64,000 nucleotides of DNA from Bacteroidales bacterium UBA5382 (GCA_002409745.1 DHOU01000015.1:41790-105789), one strand, 5' to 3'. Counted from the stretch's first letter, positions 25,492-34,930 are shown. A program made the numbers and translations. The notes: generated by a model from the letters alone, not told the origin.

Positions 25492-26247
25492 TTAGTCTTT
25501 AAACTTAGCTTTCAAGAATTCGCGGTTTAATCGCGCAATATTCGAAATCGAAATGTTCTTGGGACATTCGGCCTCACAGGCGCCGGTATTGGTACAATTC
25601 CCGAAGCCAAGCTCATCCATTTTTGCGACCATCGATTTGGCACGGCGTGCAGCCTCAATTCGTCCTTGCGGAAGCAAGGCGAGTTGACTTACTTTAGCCG
25701 ATACGAAAAGCATCGCCGAACCGTTTTTACAAGCCGCTACGCAAGCGCCGCAACCGATACAAGCAGCCGCATCCATCGCCGCTTCCGCTTTATCACGGGG
25801 GATGGGAATAGCATTTGCATCGGGAACGCCTCCCGTATTGACGGAAACATACCCTCCCGCCTGTATAATCTTGTCGAAAGCGGTACGATCGACCATCAGA
25901 TCCTTTATAATAGGAAATCCTGCCGAACGCCACGGTTCTACCACAATGGTGTCGCCGTCGTCAAACTTACGCATGTGTAATTGGCAAGTCGTGATATCTT
26001 CATCGGGGCCATGAGGATGGCCGTTGATATACAAACTACACATACCGCAAATGCCTTCGCGGCAATCGTGATCGAAAACCACGGGGTTCTTACCCTCATT
26101 GATGAGTTTCTCATTGAGGATATCCAACATTTCGAGGAAAGAACTCCCTTGCGAAATATTTTCCAATGTGTATGTTTCGAAATGGCCTTTTTCTTTAGGC
26201 CCATTCTGGCGCCATACTTTTACTTTGATGTTTATATTTTTGTCCAT
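25492..26247 (-). CDS. sdhB: Succinate dehydrogenase/fumarate reductase iron-sulfur subunit
   Basis: Electron-transfer subunit of 251 residues. The N-terminal ferredoxin domain has [10 protein letters not shown] and a later CQLHM for the [2Fe-2S] cluster; the C-terminal domain has [15 protein letters not shown] and [12 protein letters not shown] for the [4Fe-4S] and [3Fe-4S] centres. It passes electrons between the flavoprotein and the membrane subunit. In anaerobic Bacteroidales this complex usually runs as fumarate reductase, so frdB is an equally good name. Third gene of the operon, 19 bases after sdhA. Confidence 0.95.
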   Translation of the reverse strand: MDKNINIKVKVWRQNGPKEKGHFETYTLENISQGSSFLEMLDILNEKLINEGKNPVVFDHDCREGICGMCSLYINGHPHGPDEDITTCQLHMRKFDDGDTIVVEPWRSAGFPIIKDLMVDRTAFDKIIQAGGYVSVNTGGVPDANAIPIPRDKAEAAMDAAACIGCGACVAACKNGSAMLFVSAKVSQLALLPQGRIEAARRAKSMVAKMDELGFGNCTNTGACEAECPKNISISNIARLNREFLKAKFKD

Positions 26248-26266
26248 AGGATGATGCGATTAAAAA

Positions 26267-28210
26267 TTACGACTTATAATTACGTTGTTGCCGGACGACA
26301 AATTCATAGTCTAGAGGTTCCTTATGCATAGCCGGGTCTTTATCTTCACCTTCATATTCCCAGCAAGAAACATACGAGAAGTGCTCATCGTCGCGGAGAG
26401 CTTCCCCTTCGGGCGTTTGATACTCGGTGCGGAAGTGACCTCCACACGATTCTTGCCGGTCGAGTGCATCGTGAGCCATCAGTTCGCCGATTTCGATGAA
26501 GTCGGCCAGACGCAGCGCTTTTTCAAGTTCCACGTTCAACGTACTCTTCTCTCCGGGGATACGGACATCACTCCAAAATTCTTTTTTCAATTCTTTGAGT
26601 TCGCCAATCGCTTTGCGAAGGCCATCCGCATCGCGTCCCATTCCGACAAAGCCCCACATGATATGCCCCAGTTTCTTATGAATCGAGTCAACCGAATGTT
26701 GTCCCTGTATACTCATCAAACGATCGATACGGGCATTGATTTCTTTTTCCGCCTGATCGAATTCGGGAGTATCGGTTTTGAAGTGCGGCACTTTAATTTG
26801 ATCCGCCAAGTAATTCTGAATCGTATAAGGAAGGACGAAATAACCGTCGGCCAAACCTTGCATCAATGCCGATGCTCCCAACCGGTTGGCGCCGTGGTCG
26901 GAGAAGTTGGCTTCACCGATGGCAAACAATCCCGGGATGGAGGTCATCAATTCATAGTCGACCCAAATACCTCCCATCGTATAGTGGATGGCGGGATAAA
27001 TCATCATCGGCGTTTCATACGGATTTTCATCGACAATCTTTTCATACATTTGGAACAGGTTTCCGTAGCGGGCTTCCACTACATCTTTGCCTAGCCGTTG
27101 AATGGCTTCGGCAAAATCCAAATAGACCGCCAAACCGGTTGTACCGACACCATATCCGGCGTCGCAACGTTCTTTAGCGGCACGCGAAGCAACATCGCGC
27201 GGGACGAGATTCCCAAAGGCCGGATAACGACGTTCCAAGTAGTAGTCGCGGTCTTCCTCTTTTATTTGAGAAGGTTTCAGTTTGCCTTGGCGGATGGCTT
27301 CGGCGTCTTCTTTCTTTTTCGGCACCCAGATACGTCCGTCGTTACGGAGCGATTCCGACATGAGCGTCAGTTTCGATTGAAATTCGCCGTGAACGGGAAT
27401 ACAAGTCGGGTGGATTTGCGCCATACAAGGGTTGGCGAAGTAAGCGCCTTTCTTATAACATTGCCAAATGGCAGAACCGTTGGATGTCATCGCGTTGGTG
27501 GAAAGGAAGAACGTGTTGCCGTATCCTCCGGTGGCGACAACCACGGCATGTGCCGCAAAACGTTCGAGTTTGCCGGTCACCAAGTTGCGGGCGATGATTC
27601 CTCGGGCGCGCCCGTCGACGATAACGAGTTCGACCATTTCATAGCGCGTATACAACTTTACTTGTTTTTTGTGAACGGCGCGGCTTAATGCCGAGTAGGC
27701 GCCGAGTAAGAGTTGTTGTCCGGTTTGTCCCCTGGCATAGAACGTGCGGGAAACCTGAGCACCCCCGAATGAACGGTTGGCCAACAAACCGCCATATTCA
27801 CGGGCAAAGGGTACGCCTTGTGCCACACATTGGTCTATAATATTGTTCGAGACTTCGGCGAGGCGATACACATTGGCTTCGCGCGCGCGATAGTCTCCAC
27901 CTTTAATCGTATCGTAGAACAAACGGTAGATGGAGTCTCCGTCATTCTGATAATTCTTGGCCGCATTTATACCGCCTTGGGCGGCAATGGAGTGAGCGCG
28001 TCGGGGAGAATCCTGAATGCAAAAATTCAGGACGTTGAATCCGAGTTCCCCGAGAGAAGCGGCGGCAGAAGCTCCCGCCAGTCCGGTTCCCACAACGATG
28101 ATATCCAAGCGCCTTTTATTGGCCGGATTCACGAGTTTCTGATGGCTTTTATAATTCGACCATTTTTCTTCCAGCGGTCCTTCAGGAATTTTTGAATTTA
28201 TTTGATTCAT
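26267..28210 (-). CDS. sdhA: Succinate dehydrogenase/fumarate reductase flavoprotein subunit
   Basis: Catalytic subunit of 647 residues. FAD binding is shown by [19 protein letters not shown] near residue 36 and by HSIAAQGG, whose His carries FAD covalently. The active-site block is present as [13 protein letters not shown] and the substrate Arg region as [10 protein letters not shown]. The C-terminal capping portion contains [20 protein letters not shown]. Length fits the group of menaquinone-linked enzymes with a single five-helix cytochrome b. It lies 34 bases after sdhC. Confidence 0.96.
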   Translation of the reverse strand: MNQINSKIPEGPLEEKWSNYKSHQKLVNPANKRRLDIIVVGTGLAGASAAASLGELGFNVLNFCIQDSPRRAHSIAAQGGINAAKNYQNDGDSIYRLFYDTIKGGDYRAREANVYRLAEVSNNIIDQCVAQGVPFAREYGGLLANRSFGGAQVSRTFYARGQTGQQLLLGAYSALSRAVHKKQVKLYTRYEMVELVIVDGRARGIIARNLVTGKLERFAAHAVVVATGGYGNTFFLSTNAMTSNGSAIWQCYKKGAYFANPCMAQIHPTCIPVHGEFQSKLTLMSESLRNDGRIWVPKKKEDAEAIRQGKLKPSQIKEEDRDYYLERRYPAFGNLVPRDVASRAAKERCDAGYGVGTTGLAVYLDFAEAIQRLGKDVVEARYGNLFQMYEKIVDENPYETPMMIYPAIHYTMGGIWVDYELMTSIPGLFAIGEANFSDHGANRLGASALMQGLADGYFVLPYTIQNYLADQIKVPHFKTDTPEFDQAEKEINARIDRLMSIQGQHSVDSIHKKLGHIMWGFVGMGRDADGLRKAIGELKELKKEFWSDVRIPGEKSTLNVELEKALRLADFIEIGELMAHDALDRQESCGGHFRTEYQTPEGEALRDDEHFSYVSCWEYEGEDKDPAMHKEPLDYEFVVRQQRNYKS

Positions 28211-28244
28211 ATTCTATAAGTATTATTACTTCGTGAGCGAAGCG

Positions 28245-28901
28245 TTAGTAAGCAAAATAAAGATAAACGGCTGTGAAGGCAAAACCTGCGCAAATAATCG
28301 TTGCAACAATATTCCCGATAACTTTGAGACGTTTCATCCATACGGTATTGTTCAATCCCACGGTTTGTAACGCACTCCAAAAACCGTGCGTAAGGTGGAA
28401 CCACAATGCCACGAAAGCGATCAGGTAAATAATAACATTTACAGGGTTCTGAAAGAACGGAACCACCAGCAACGATCCTTCTACGATAGCGGTGTGGTCG
28501 CCGACGATTTCCTTAAACTGCATTTTGTACCAAAACTGCATCATGTGGAGCACCAGAAAAGCCAAAACAGCGATGCCCAACACATACATGTTTTTTGACG
28601 ACCAGGTAGCGGTAGACTTGTTTGCTGTAGCATAACGGTCGTTACCCCGGGCTTTGCGGTTTTGCAACGTGAGCAGGGTCGCATAAATAATATGTACGAT
28701 AAACCCGGCAGCCAAAACCAACGTCCCGACTATTGCATACCAATTAGCACCAAGAAAACGGCAGATCATATCGTACGCATCGAGCGAGAAGACCAATACC
28801 AAGTTCATGGACATGTGGAATAATAAGAAAAGAATAAGAAACAGACCGGAAATGCTCATAATGAACTTCCGACCGATAGAAGATTTGACTAGCCAACTCA
28901 T
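28245..28901 (-). CDS. sdhC: Succinate dehydrogenase/fumarate reductase cytochrome b subunit
   Basis: Membrane anchor of 218 residues with five hydrophobic helices (about 12-32, 55-78, 100-120, 148-168, 190-212). Histidines placed to hold heme b are visible in FHMSMNLVL, VLHMMQFWYKMQ and WFHLTHGFWSAL. It is the type B di-heme form that links the complex to menaquinone. First gene of the sdhCAB operon; start MSWLVKSSIGRKFIMSISG is usual for the family. Confidence 0.94.
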   Translation of the reverse strand: MSWLVKSSIGRKFIMSISGLFLILFLLFHMSMNLVLVFSLDAYDMICRFLGANWYAIVGTLVLAAGFIVHIIYATLLTLQNRKARGNDRYATANKSTATWSSKNMYVLGIAVLAFLVLHMMQFWYKMQFKEIVGDHTAIVEGSLLVVPFFQNPVNVIIYLIAFVALWFHLTHGFWSALQTVGLNNTVWMKRLKVIGNIVATIICAGFAFTAVYLYFAY

Positions 28902-29266
28902 AAATTTCTTGTTTTTATTTGTAGTTTAATGAATTTATTTATCGTTACTTTTGTTACACATCTACAAGATTCACCGGTCGAATGGAGACTGAATACCGTT
29001 GCGAATCATTATTGACTGCAAAAATACAATTTTTATACGGTAAAAAAGAATTATTTGCGGAAATTTTTCTTTAATCCGTTTTATTTGGAATGAATTCGTT
29101 TTGTGGGGGTGAAACAGAGAATCAGGTCTGATAATGCAACGAGCGAATGTACATATTGTACCCGTTTTGATGGCGTTTGACATAACTTTTCGTATCTTTG
29201 CTCACCGAAAAAATGGCCTCTCGTAGAGGGAGGTGAAAGAATCTACATTTCATAGTAAATTGAATC
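28902..29266. other. Divergent control region between sdhCAB and trpS
   Basis: About 365 bases without a gene. A minus-strand box reading TATTTTTG at 29019-29026 may serve sdhC with a leader of over 100 bases. Plus-strand TATCTTTG at 29193-29200 serves trpS. A small hairpin CCTCT-CGT-AGAGG near 29214-29227 lies in the trpS leader. No T-box or other known riboswitch was recognised. Confidence 0.5.
29193..29200 (+). promoter_or_regulatory. -7 promoter box for trpS
   Basis: TATCTTTG, 66 bases before the trpS ATG. TTTG at 29166-29169 lies 23 bases upstream and could be the -33 element. Confidence 0.55.
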
Positions 29267-30256
29267 ATGGATATAGTATTAAGCGGTATTCGTTCTACCG
29301 GTAAGCTGCATTTGGGTAACTATTTCGGGGCGTTACGCAATTTTATTCGCATGCAGGACGAAAACAAGTGTTTTTTCTTCGTAGCCGATATCCACTCCCT
29401 CACCACGCATCCCGATCCTCGTATGCTTCATGAGAATACAAGGAATGTGCTGGTGGATTATCTGGGGGCGGGAATCGATCCGCTGAAATCGGTGATTTAT
29501 GTGCAAAGTGATGTCCCGGAAACGATGGAATTGTATTTGTACTTGAATATGCACGCTTATCTGGGGGAGTTGTCGAAAACGGTTTCCTTTAAAGATAAAG
29601 CCCGTAAGCAACCCGAAAATGTGAACGCGGGCCTGCTTACTTATCCCACGTTGATGGCGGCAGACATTCTGATCCATCATGCCGATAAAGTACCGGTGGG
29701 AAAAGATCAGGAACAACATTTGGAAATGACCAGAAGGTTTGCCCGACGCTTTAATAATTTCTACAACGTGGAACTTTTTAAAGAGCCCGTGGCCTATAAC
29801 TTCGGGGAGGAATTGATTAAAATTCCGGGATTGGACGGAAACGGCAAGATGGGCAAATCGGAAGGAAATGCGATATATCTTTCCGATAGTCCGCAAGAGA
29901 TTGAAAAGAAGGTCAAAAAGGCCCTGACCGATTCGGGGCCGACGGTTCCCGATTCTCCGAAACCCGATTATATCGAGAATCTCTTCACGGTGCTGCGTGC
30001 CGTATCGACACCTGAAGTGGTGAACCATTTCGATAACTTGTGGAACCGGTGTGAAATACGTTACGGCGACCTCAAAAAGCAATTGTCGGAAGATATTATC
30101 CGCTTTACCACTCCTATCCGCGAGCGTATCCTCGAAATAGAAAAAGACGAGGAATACCTTCACAAAGTCACGGCCGAAGGCGCCGAGCGGGCCCGTGAGA
30201 GCGCCGCCAAGACCTTGAACGAGGTGCGGCAAGTGATGGGATTTAAAAAGTTTTGA
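29267..30256 (+). CDS. trpS: Tryptophanyl-tRNA synthetase
   Basis: Class I aminoacyl-tRNA synthetase of 329 residues that charges tRNA-Trp. The HIGH motif appears as HLGNYFGALRN near residue 15, and the KMSKS motif as GKMGKSEGN near residue 196, both in the variants usual for TrpRS. Pieces of the tryptophan pocket are visible as LTYPTLMAADIL and VGKDQEQHLEMTR. Length is normal. The stop overlaps a TTG that could extend the following gene, but that gene probably begins at 30271. Confidence 0.96.
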   Translation: MDIVLSGIRSTGKLHLGNYFGALRNFIRMQDENKCFFFVADIHSLTTHPDPRMLHENTRNVLVDYLGAGIDPLKSVIYVQSDVPETMELYLYLNMHAYLGELSKTVSFKDKARKQPENVNAGLLTYPTLMAADILIHHADKVPVGKDQEQHLEMTRRFARRFNNFYNVELFKEPVAYNFGEELIKIPGLDGNGKMGKSEGNAIYLSDSPQEIEKKVKKALTDSGPTVPDSPKPDYIENLFTVLRAVSTPEVVNHFDNLWNRCEIRYGDLKKQLSEDIIRFTTPIRERILEIEKDEEYLHKVTAEGAERARESAAKTLNEVRQVMGFKKF

Positions 30257-30270
30257 GGCAGAGATTCAGC

Positions 30271-31164
30271 ATGATTGATTTTAAACCCATCACTCTCTCT
30301 GATAAACCTGTTTTCGATCAATTCTTTCAACAAAACACCTATCGTTCGTCAGAATGGTGCTTCACCAATCTGTACGGGTGGGCGCATACATTCGATACCC
30401 GTTATGCTGTAAAAGACGGCTTTTTATTGGTCAAATTCATGAATTTGCAGGGCGGATGTTCGTTTTTGAAACCTTTCGGGACAGGCGATCTCAAAAAGAT
30501 CATCGAAGAACTCATCGCCGATTGCGGATGTAGAAGCAATATCGAATTAGGGGCGGTTACTCCCGATATGCGGGAGGAGATTGAGGCTCTTATGCCGGGC
30601 GTTTTTGTGGCGACTCCCATACGCGACAGTTTCGATTATGTTTACGCCTCCGAAAAGCTGAGGTGTTTAAAAGGAAAGAAGTTGCAGAGTAAGCGAAATC
30701 ACATCAACCGTTTCAAAAAAGAAAACGAGTGGCAATATGTGTCGCTTAACGAGCATCCCGAAATGATCGGGGCGTGCAAAGAAATGCTCCGGCAATGGTA
30801 CGGGAATCACGTGAAGGCTTCGGAGCCGTCCTTGATAAAGGATTATACCACCACCACGCGTTTTCTCAAAAACTTTAAAGAACTCGGGCTGCGGGGTGGG
30901 GCGATTCTCGTGGATAATCGGGTCATTGCATTTTCTCTGGGTATCCGGTTGAGCGACGACACGTTTATAGTGCATGTCGAGAAGGCTTTTGCCGATATCC
31001 ATGGCGCCTATGCCATTATCAACCAGCAGTTCGTGGAGCACGAAGCGGCACAGTTCACTTACATCAACCGCGAAGAAGATATGGGGCTGGAGTCGCTACG
31101 CAAGGCCAAATTGTCCTATCGTCCCGATATCCTGCTTGAAAAGAACCGCTTGAAGATTCCCTGA
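30271..31164 (+). CDS. DUF2156 (LPG synthetase C-terminal-like) acyltransferase-fold protein
   Basis: A 297-residue protein of the phosphatidylglycerol lysyltransferase C-terminal family (DUF2156), a double GNAT fold. Conserved stretches are WCFTNLYGWAHTFDTRY, the basic KKLQSKRNHINRFKKEN near residue 135, and the C-terminal INREEDMGLESLRKAKLSY that is characteristic of the family. There is no membrane domain, so it is not a full MprF. The substrate is not known; related stand-alone proteins are proposed to move amino acids or acyl groups. ATG 30271 is preferred over TTG 30253. Confidence 0.85.
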   Translation: MIDFKPITLSDKPVFDQFFQQNTYRSSEWCFTNLYGWAHTFDTRYAVKDGFLLVKFMNLQGGCSFLKPFGTGDLKKIIEELIADCGCRSNIELGAVTPDMREEIEALMPGVFVATPIRDSFDYVYASEKLRCLKGKKLQSKRNHINRFKKENEWQYVSLNEHPEMIGACKEMLRQWYGNHVKASEPSLIKDYTTTTRFLKNFKELGLRGGAILVDNRVIAFSLGIRLSDDTFIVHVEKAFADIHGAYAIINQQFVEHEAAQFTYINREEDMGLESLRKAKLSYRPDILLEKNRLKIP

Positions 31165-31183
31165 CTCCCCTGTTTCCCGAAAT

Positions 31184-32044
31184 ATGCATAGAATGATACA
31201 ATATGCCGATGCCACGGTAAGGCCGCAAGTGCGGCGCATGTGGAAAGATGTCTTTGGCGACACCGATGCCTTCATGGATTTGTATTTTCGCGATAAGTAC
31301 CGAGACGACCGCACGTTGGTGTATATCGAAGAAGGCGCCGTCGTGGCGTCGCTGCAACTGTTGCCGTACGACTTCTCTTTTTGCGGCACGGAGATTCCGG
31401 CGGGTTATTATTCGGGCGTGTGCACGCTACCCGAAGCGCGCGGAAAGGGCTATATGTCCGCTCTGATGAAAGCCAGCCTCTTCGAGTTGCAGCGGAAAAA
31501 TATCGCCTTGGCTTTATTGGTTCCGGCCGAGCAGGAGCTAACCTCCTTTTATGGTTCGTTCGGCTTTTCGACCACGTTCGATGCCGGAAATATTGACTTG
31601 CCTTCACTGAAAGAACTTTCCGGACGATGGCCCGGGGACTTATTCGGGGCTTACCGGGAGTTCGATAGCTGGTTTCGAGCAAACGATATGACGGTACAGA
31701 AGTCGTTCGATGATTTTTGGGTCATTATGGAGGATGGCCGCCTGTTCGATTTTCCCGCCGCACGAAGTCTGCCCGGAATGGCGCGGATAATCGATGCCGG
31801 GAGCTTGCTCAGGATTTTCGAAAAAGCCTATCCGGATATTTCCATCGCGCTGTCCATTACCGATTCGCTGCTGGAGCGGAACTGCATCGAATTTGCAGCC
31901 GGGAAATGCCGCGATGTGCCGTACCCTGTGGATATCGCCGGATTAGCCCAACTCTTATTGGGATATCACACGTCGGAAAAAGCGGAGCCTCTCCGTGCCG
32001 CTTTCCCCGAAAAAACGCCGCAAATGCATTTTATGTTGGAATGA
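31184..32044 (+). CDS. GNAT-family N-acetyltransferase
   Basis: A 286-residue acetyltransferase with the acetyl-CoA loop VCTLPEARGKGYMSALM near residues 83-99, preceded by the beta strands DRTLVYIEEGAVVASLQLLPY. The length and the C-terminal half without a clear motif resemble Eis-like two-domain acetyltransferases. It follows the DUF2156 gene by 19 bases. The acceptor substrate cannot be told from the sequence. Confidence 0.85.
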   Translation: MHRMIQYADATVRPQVRRMWKDVFGDTDAFMDLYFRDKYRDDRTLVYIEEGAVVASLQLLPYDFSFCGTEIPAGYYSGVCTLPEARGKGYMSALMKASLFELQRKNIALALLVPAEQELTSFYGSFGFSTTFDAGNIDLPSLKELSGRWPGDLFGAYREFDSWFRANDMTVQKSFDDFWVIMEDGRLFDFPAARSLPGMARIIDAGSLLRIFEKAYPDISIALSITDSLLERNCIEFAAGKCRDVPYPVDIAGLAQLLLGYHTSEKAEPLRAAFPEKTPQMHFMLE

Positions 32045-32077
32045 TTTGCATTGCCCTGCCTGTATATCGATCAATGT

Positions 32078-32124
32078 ACCCCCGGCCACCAACCAGTCAC
32101 CAGTCTCCAACTTCCAACCACTAT
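32078..32124. repeat. Short pyrimidine-strand repeat (CCAACCAGTCACCAGTCTCCAAC type)
   Basis: A run of CCACCAACC, AGTCACC, AGTCTCC, AACTTCC, AACCAC units with roughly 7-base spacing, after the GNAT gene. It resembles the right arm of the inverted repeat at 54340-54386. Confidence 0.6.
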
Positions 32125-32178
32125 ACTCTAATTTAAACGGAGTAATATTTTTGCTTAGACACCTCCTATTGCAGGTGA

Positions 32179-32202
32179 TCCTAAACCTCTCTTTTTAGGA
32201 TG
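32179..32202. terminator. Hairpin downstream of the trpS-GNAT transcript
   Basis: ATCCTAAA (32179-32186) pairs with TTTAGGAT (32195-32202) over an eight-base pyrimidine loop, between the plus-strand GNAT gene and the minus-strand small ORF. No long T-run follows, so termination is only likely. Confidence 0.45.
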
Positions 32203-32253
32203 TTCCGAAGCTGCTTGCTACTTAAAATGATTGCGACTTGTATGATTGGATAA

Positions 32254-32490
32254 TTATTTCGCTTTACCCGGTTCTTTTTTTTCCGAATCGGTATCCGGCA
32301 TGGATAAATAATCATCTACCAATTGGTTTATTTTCTGCATAATATCGGTGTAAGGCTCTTCCCCGTTAATCAGCGCCTTCACGGCTCTTCCCGCAATGGC
32401 CCGTTCTTCCACTGGATAATCCTTGAAGAGGCTGGCCGCCTGCCATAGCTTGCGAAGCCCGAAGTCGCACCCGTGTTCCGCATCTTCCAT
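32254..32490 (-). CDS. Small hypothetical protein, 78 residues
   Basis: Soluble small protein with predicted helices (CDFGLRKLWQAASLF, VEERAIAGRAVKALINGE, IMQKINQLVDDYL) and a charged C-terminus. The composition is protein-like and there is no overlapping gene. It lies just beyond the terminator of the RNase E/G gene on the same strand. I do not recognise the family and it has no clear promoter, so it could be a remnant. Confidence 0.45.
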   Translation of the reverse strand: MEDAEHGCDFGLRKLWQAASLFKDYPVEERAIAGRAVKALINGEEPYTDIMQKINQLVDDYLSMPDTDSEKKEPGKAK

Positions 32491-32525
32491 GCCCGGGGGC
32501 GACAGGAATGCTTTTGCAACATAAA

Positions 32526-32559
32526 AAAACCGGCGTTACACAAAGGTAATACCGGTTTT
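32526..32559 (-). terminator. Intrinsic terminator of the RNase E/G gene
   Basis: On the minus strand AAAACCGG-(TATTAC...GTAACG)-CCGGTTTT forms a stem that ends in a run of seven T residues, 40 bases after the rne/rng stop. Confidence 0.75.
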
Positions 32560-32598
32560 GTTGTTATTGGAGCTCTACGGTGGTAGATCCGCGAGCCG

Positions 32599-34167
32599 TT
32601 ATTTCATTTCAATTTCTTCTTTCAAGTCTATCTCGTTGCCGTCTTTGTCATAAAATGCATATTGCAGGAAGCCCAATTTTTGGTTGGGGACAATTTTCAT
32701 TCCCACGCTGTATTTCTTTTTCCATTTGTACTTCAACGAAAATAAACCTTGCTGAATATAGGCTGCTACATAAGGATGTATGTGCAGGACAAATTTCTTC
32801 ACTTTCAGTTTATTCGCCAGATAATCGATCTTTCCTTCCAACGTATCGGTGAATAAGATCGACGATTTTATTTTTCCTTTACCAAAGCAAGTGGGACATA
32901 TTTCGCTTGTGGCAACTTCCATTTCGGGACGTACACGCTGCCGGGTGATTTGCATCAATCCGAATTTACTCAATGGCAGGATATTATGCCGGGCCCGATC
33001 TTTTTCCATAAATTCCTGCATCTTGGTGAGCAGGTTGTTACGGTGTTCGCCTTTGTTCATATCGATAAAATCGACGACGATAATACCTCCCATATCGCGC
33101 AAACGCAGTTGGCGGGCAATTTCTTCGGCGGCCGCGACATTCACCATATAGGCGCTGTCTTCTTGTCCGAGCGACGATTTGTTCCGATTACCGCTATTGA
33201 CATCGATCACGTGCAGAGCTTCGGTGTGTTCGATGATCAGATACGCTCCGTTCTTAAAGGTAACCGTTTTTCCAAAGAGCGATTTTATTTGTTTGGTTAC
33301 CCCGAAATTATCCAAAATAGGCAGTGCACCGTTATAGGGTTTTACGACATTTTTTTTGTCGGGTGCGATAATGCTTACGTATTCGGATATTTCTTTGGTT
33401 ACGTTTTTATCGTTAACGTGTATCTGCTCAAACGAAGGGTTAAAGATATCGCGCAGCAGGGCTACCGTACGCCCGGTTTCCTCGAAAATGAGCGACGGGG
33501 CTTTGGCTTTCTGTAGCTTGACGATGTTATCTTCCCATTTTTTGAGTAAGTTTTTCAGCTCCGCGTCTAGTTCTGCTACTCTTTTTCCCTCGGCATTGGT
33601 GCGTATGATAACGCCAAAGTTCTTGGGCTTGATACTTTGTATCAACTGTCGCAGACGTGCACGTTCTTCGCGCGACATTATTTTTTGCGATACGGATACG
33701 CGGTCGATAAAAGGTATCAATACCATAAATCGTCCCGCGAATGAAATTTCGGCCGTCAGCCTCGGTCCTTTGGTTGAAATGGGTTCCTTGGCTATTTGCA
33801 CCAATATTTCCTGCCCTACTTTCAATACATCGGAGATGGTCCCTTCTTTTTCGATTATGCGTTGCAACTTCATTTTCTGCAACTGCGGAATCTTTTTTTT
33901 GTCGCTGACGAACTTCTGAAAATACGTTATGGAGTTGAATTCGACTCCTAAATCCAAATAGTGAAGAAAAGCGTCCTTTTTGTGACCCACATCTACAAAT
34001 GCGGCATTCAAGGCAGGCATAAGCTTTTTTACCCTGCCCAAATAGATGTTGCCAACGGCAAAAGATTCATCTTGCGCCTCTTGTTGCAATTCTACCAGTT
34101 TTTTATCTTCGAGAACGGCAATGGTGACTTCTTTCGGTTGAACATCTACTACAAGTTCGCTTATCAC
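32599..34167 (-). CDS. rng: Rne/Rng-family ribonuclease (RNase E/G)
   Basis: Endoribonuclease of 522 residues for rRNA maturation and mRNA decay. The S1 domain is at about 35-125 (NIYLGRVKKLMPALNAAFVDVG). The DNase I-like catalytic domain has the metal-binding aspartates in HVIDVNSGNR near 317 and GGIIVVDFIDM near 360, and the Zn-link motif is CPTCFGKGK near 420. It lacks the long C-terminal scaffold of E. coli RNase E, so it is closer to RNase G in size. The position downstream of HU and the COX24 micro-protein is one I associate with Bacteroidales. Confidence 0.94.
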   Translation of the reverse strand: MISELVVDVQPKEVTIAVLEDKKLVELQQEAQDESFAVGNIYLGRVKKLMPALNAAFVDVGHKKDAFLHYLDLGVEFNSITYFQKFVSDKKKIPQLQKMKLQRIIEKEGTISDVLKVGQEILVQIAKEPISTKGPRLTAEISFAGRFMVLIPFIDRVSVSQKIMSREERARLRQLIQSIKPKNFGVIIRTNAEGKRVAELDAELKNLLKKWEDNIVKLQKAKAPSLIFEETGRTVALLRDIFNPSFEQIHVNDKNVTKEISEYVSIIAPDKKNVVKPYNGALPILDNFGVTKQIKSLFGKTVTFKNGAYLIIEHTEALHVIDVNSGNRNKSSLGQEDSAYMVNVAAAEEIARQLRLRDMGGIIVVDFIDMNKGEHRNNLLTKMQEFMEKDRARHNILPLSKFGLMQITRQRVRPEMEVATSEICPTCFGKGKIKSSILFTDTLEGKIDYLANKLKVKKFVLHIHPYVAAYIQQGLFSLKYKWKKKYSVGMKIVPNQKLGFLQYAFYDKDGNEIDLKEEIEMK

Positions 34168-34274
34168 AATGTTCTGTTTTTTTTAATTCTTAAAAATGTA
34201 CTATAGGCTCTGTTTTCACAACAGGCAGGAGGAGCCGCGCTCGGCTACCTCTTTTCTCTTTACGATGCTTACAT

Positions 34275-34328
34275 ATACAAAGAACAAACTTAATTGTTGT
34301 TGATCCGTATTTAAGTTTGTTCTTGTAT
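34275..34328. terminator. Strong inverted repeat downstream of HU and the COX24 micro-protein
   Basis: ATACAA-(A)-GAACAAACTTAA (34275-34293) is matched by TTAAGTTTGTTCTTGTAT (34311-34328): an 18-pair stem with one bulge and a loop of about 17 bases. It lies between the micro-protein stop and the RNase E/G start. There is no T-run, so RNase processing or attenuation is possible as well as termination. Confidence 0.55.
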
Positions 34329-34352
34329 CCGTAAGGCTAAAAAAGACTCAAC

Positions 34353-34445
34353 TTACTTTTTCTTTTTATGTCTGTTTTTTCTAAGTCTTTTTTTCCGTTT
34401 GTGCACAGACATTTTATGCCTTTTTCTTTTTTTTCCGCTTGGCAT
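34353..34445 (-). CDS. AURKAIP1/COX24-domain micro-protein (30 residues), probable small-subunit ribosomal protein
   Basis: An unannotated-length frame of 30 codons: MPSGKKRKRHKM, SVHKRKKRLRKN and RHKKKK in sequence, then TAA. Twenty of the 30 residues are Lys, Arg or His. It matches the Bacteroidota proteins annotated as AURKAIP1/COX24 domain proteins; the same domain occurs in mitochondrial mS38 and in the mycobacterial ribosomal protein bS22, which sit near the decoding centre. It begins 31 bases after the HU stop on the same strand and so shares its transcript. A basic tail this short is easily missed by gene callers. Confidence 0.85.
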   Translation of the reverse strand: MPSGKKRKRHKMSVHKRKKRLRKNRHKKKK

Positions 34446-34476
34446 TTTACTTGTTCTTTTTAATTGGTTGTTGTTA

Positions 34477-34752
34477 TTATTCTTTTACCTGATTGACAAA
34501 ACTCTTTGCCGGTTTAAAGGCGGGGATGTTATGTTCAGGTATGATAATCGTTGTATTTTTGGAGATATTACGGGCGGTTTTTTGTGCTCTTTTCTTCACA
34601 ATAAAACTACCAAAACCTCTCAGATATACATTTTCTTTTTCAGCTAGAGACTCTTTTACTACTTCCATAAAAGATTCTACCGTTGCCAAAACCGATGCTT
34701 TGTCTACACCTGTATTCTTTGCAATTTCGTTTACAATGTCTGCTTTAGTCAT
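34477..34752 (-). CDS. HU-family DNA-binding protein
   Basis: Histone-like DNA-bending protein of 91 residues. The helical N-terminus MTKADIVNEIAKNTGVDK is followed by the GFGSFIVKKRAQKTARN beta-arm start, and the DNA-contacting arm holds IPEHNIPAFKPAKSF. The conserved Pro in the arm is present (IPAFKPA). It is a single-domain HU/IHF protein of normal size and is the first gene of a transcript with the COX24 micro-protein. Confidence 0.95.
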   Translation of the reverse strand: MTKADIVNEIAKNTGVDKASVLATVESFMEVVKESLAEKENVYLRGFGSFIVKKRAQKTARNISKNTTIIIPEHNIPAFKPAKSFVNQVKE

Positions 34753-34808
34753 CTTACTTTATATTTTAAAATTAATAATTCGATTACTGTCAGTAAAATT
34801 TTGGAATG

Positions 34809-34816
34809 CAAATGTA
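34809..34816 (-). promoter_or_regulatory. -7 promoter box for the HU gene
   Basis: Read on the minus strand the site is TACATTTG, fitting TAnnTTTG, 56 bases before the HU start. Confidence 0.5.
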
Positions 34817-34900
34817 TAGCTTTTTTTTTAGGGAAAAAACTAATTCAACCTATTTTTTCTCTTTTTTTGCGTTTTTTCTCCGAATAATGTATTTTTAACG

Positions 34901-34908
34901 TAGTTTTG
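34901..34908 (+). promoter_or_regulatory. -7 promoter box for mutY
   Basis: TAGTTTTG fits TAnnTTTG and lies 22 bases before the mutY ATG. Confidence 0.5.
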
Positions 34909-34930
34909 TAACTGATTTGATGGTGTAGCA

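Noticed and set aside
26324..27688. Long plus-strand frames opposite sdhA
   Set aside because: They run antisense to an intact flavoprotein gene and have no family match.
29201..29266. T-box riboswitch before trpS
   Set aside because: The leader is only about 60 bases, with one small hairpin and no T-box sequence or specifier loop.
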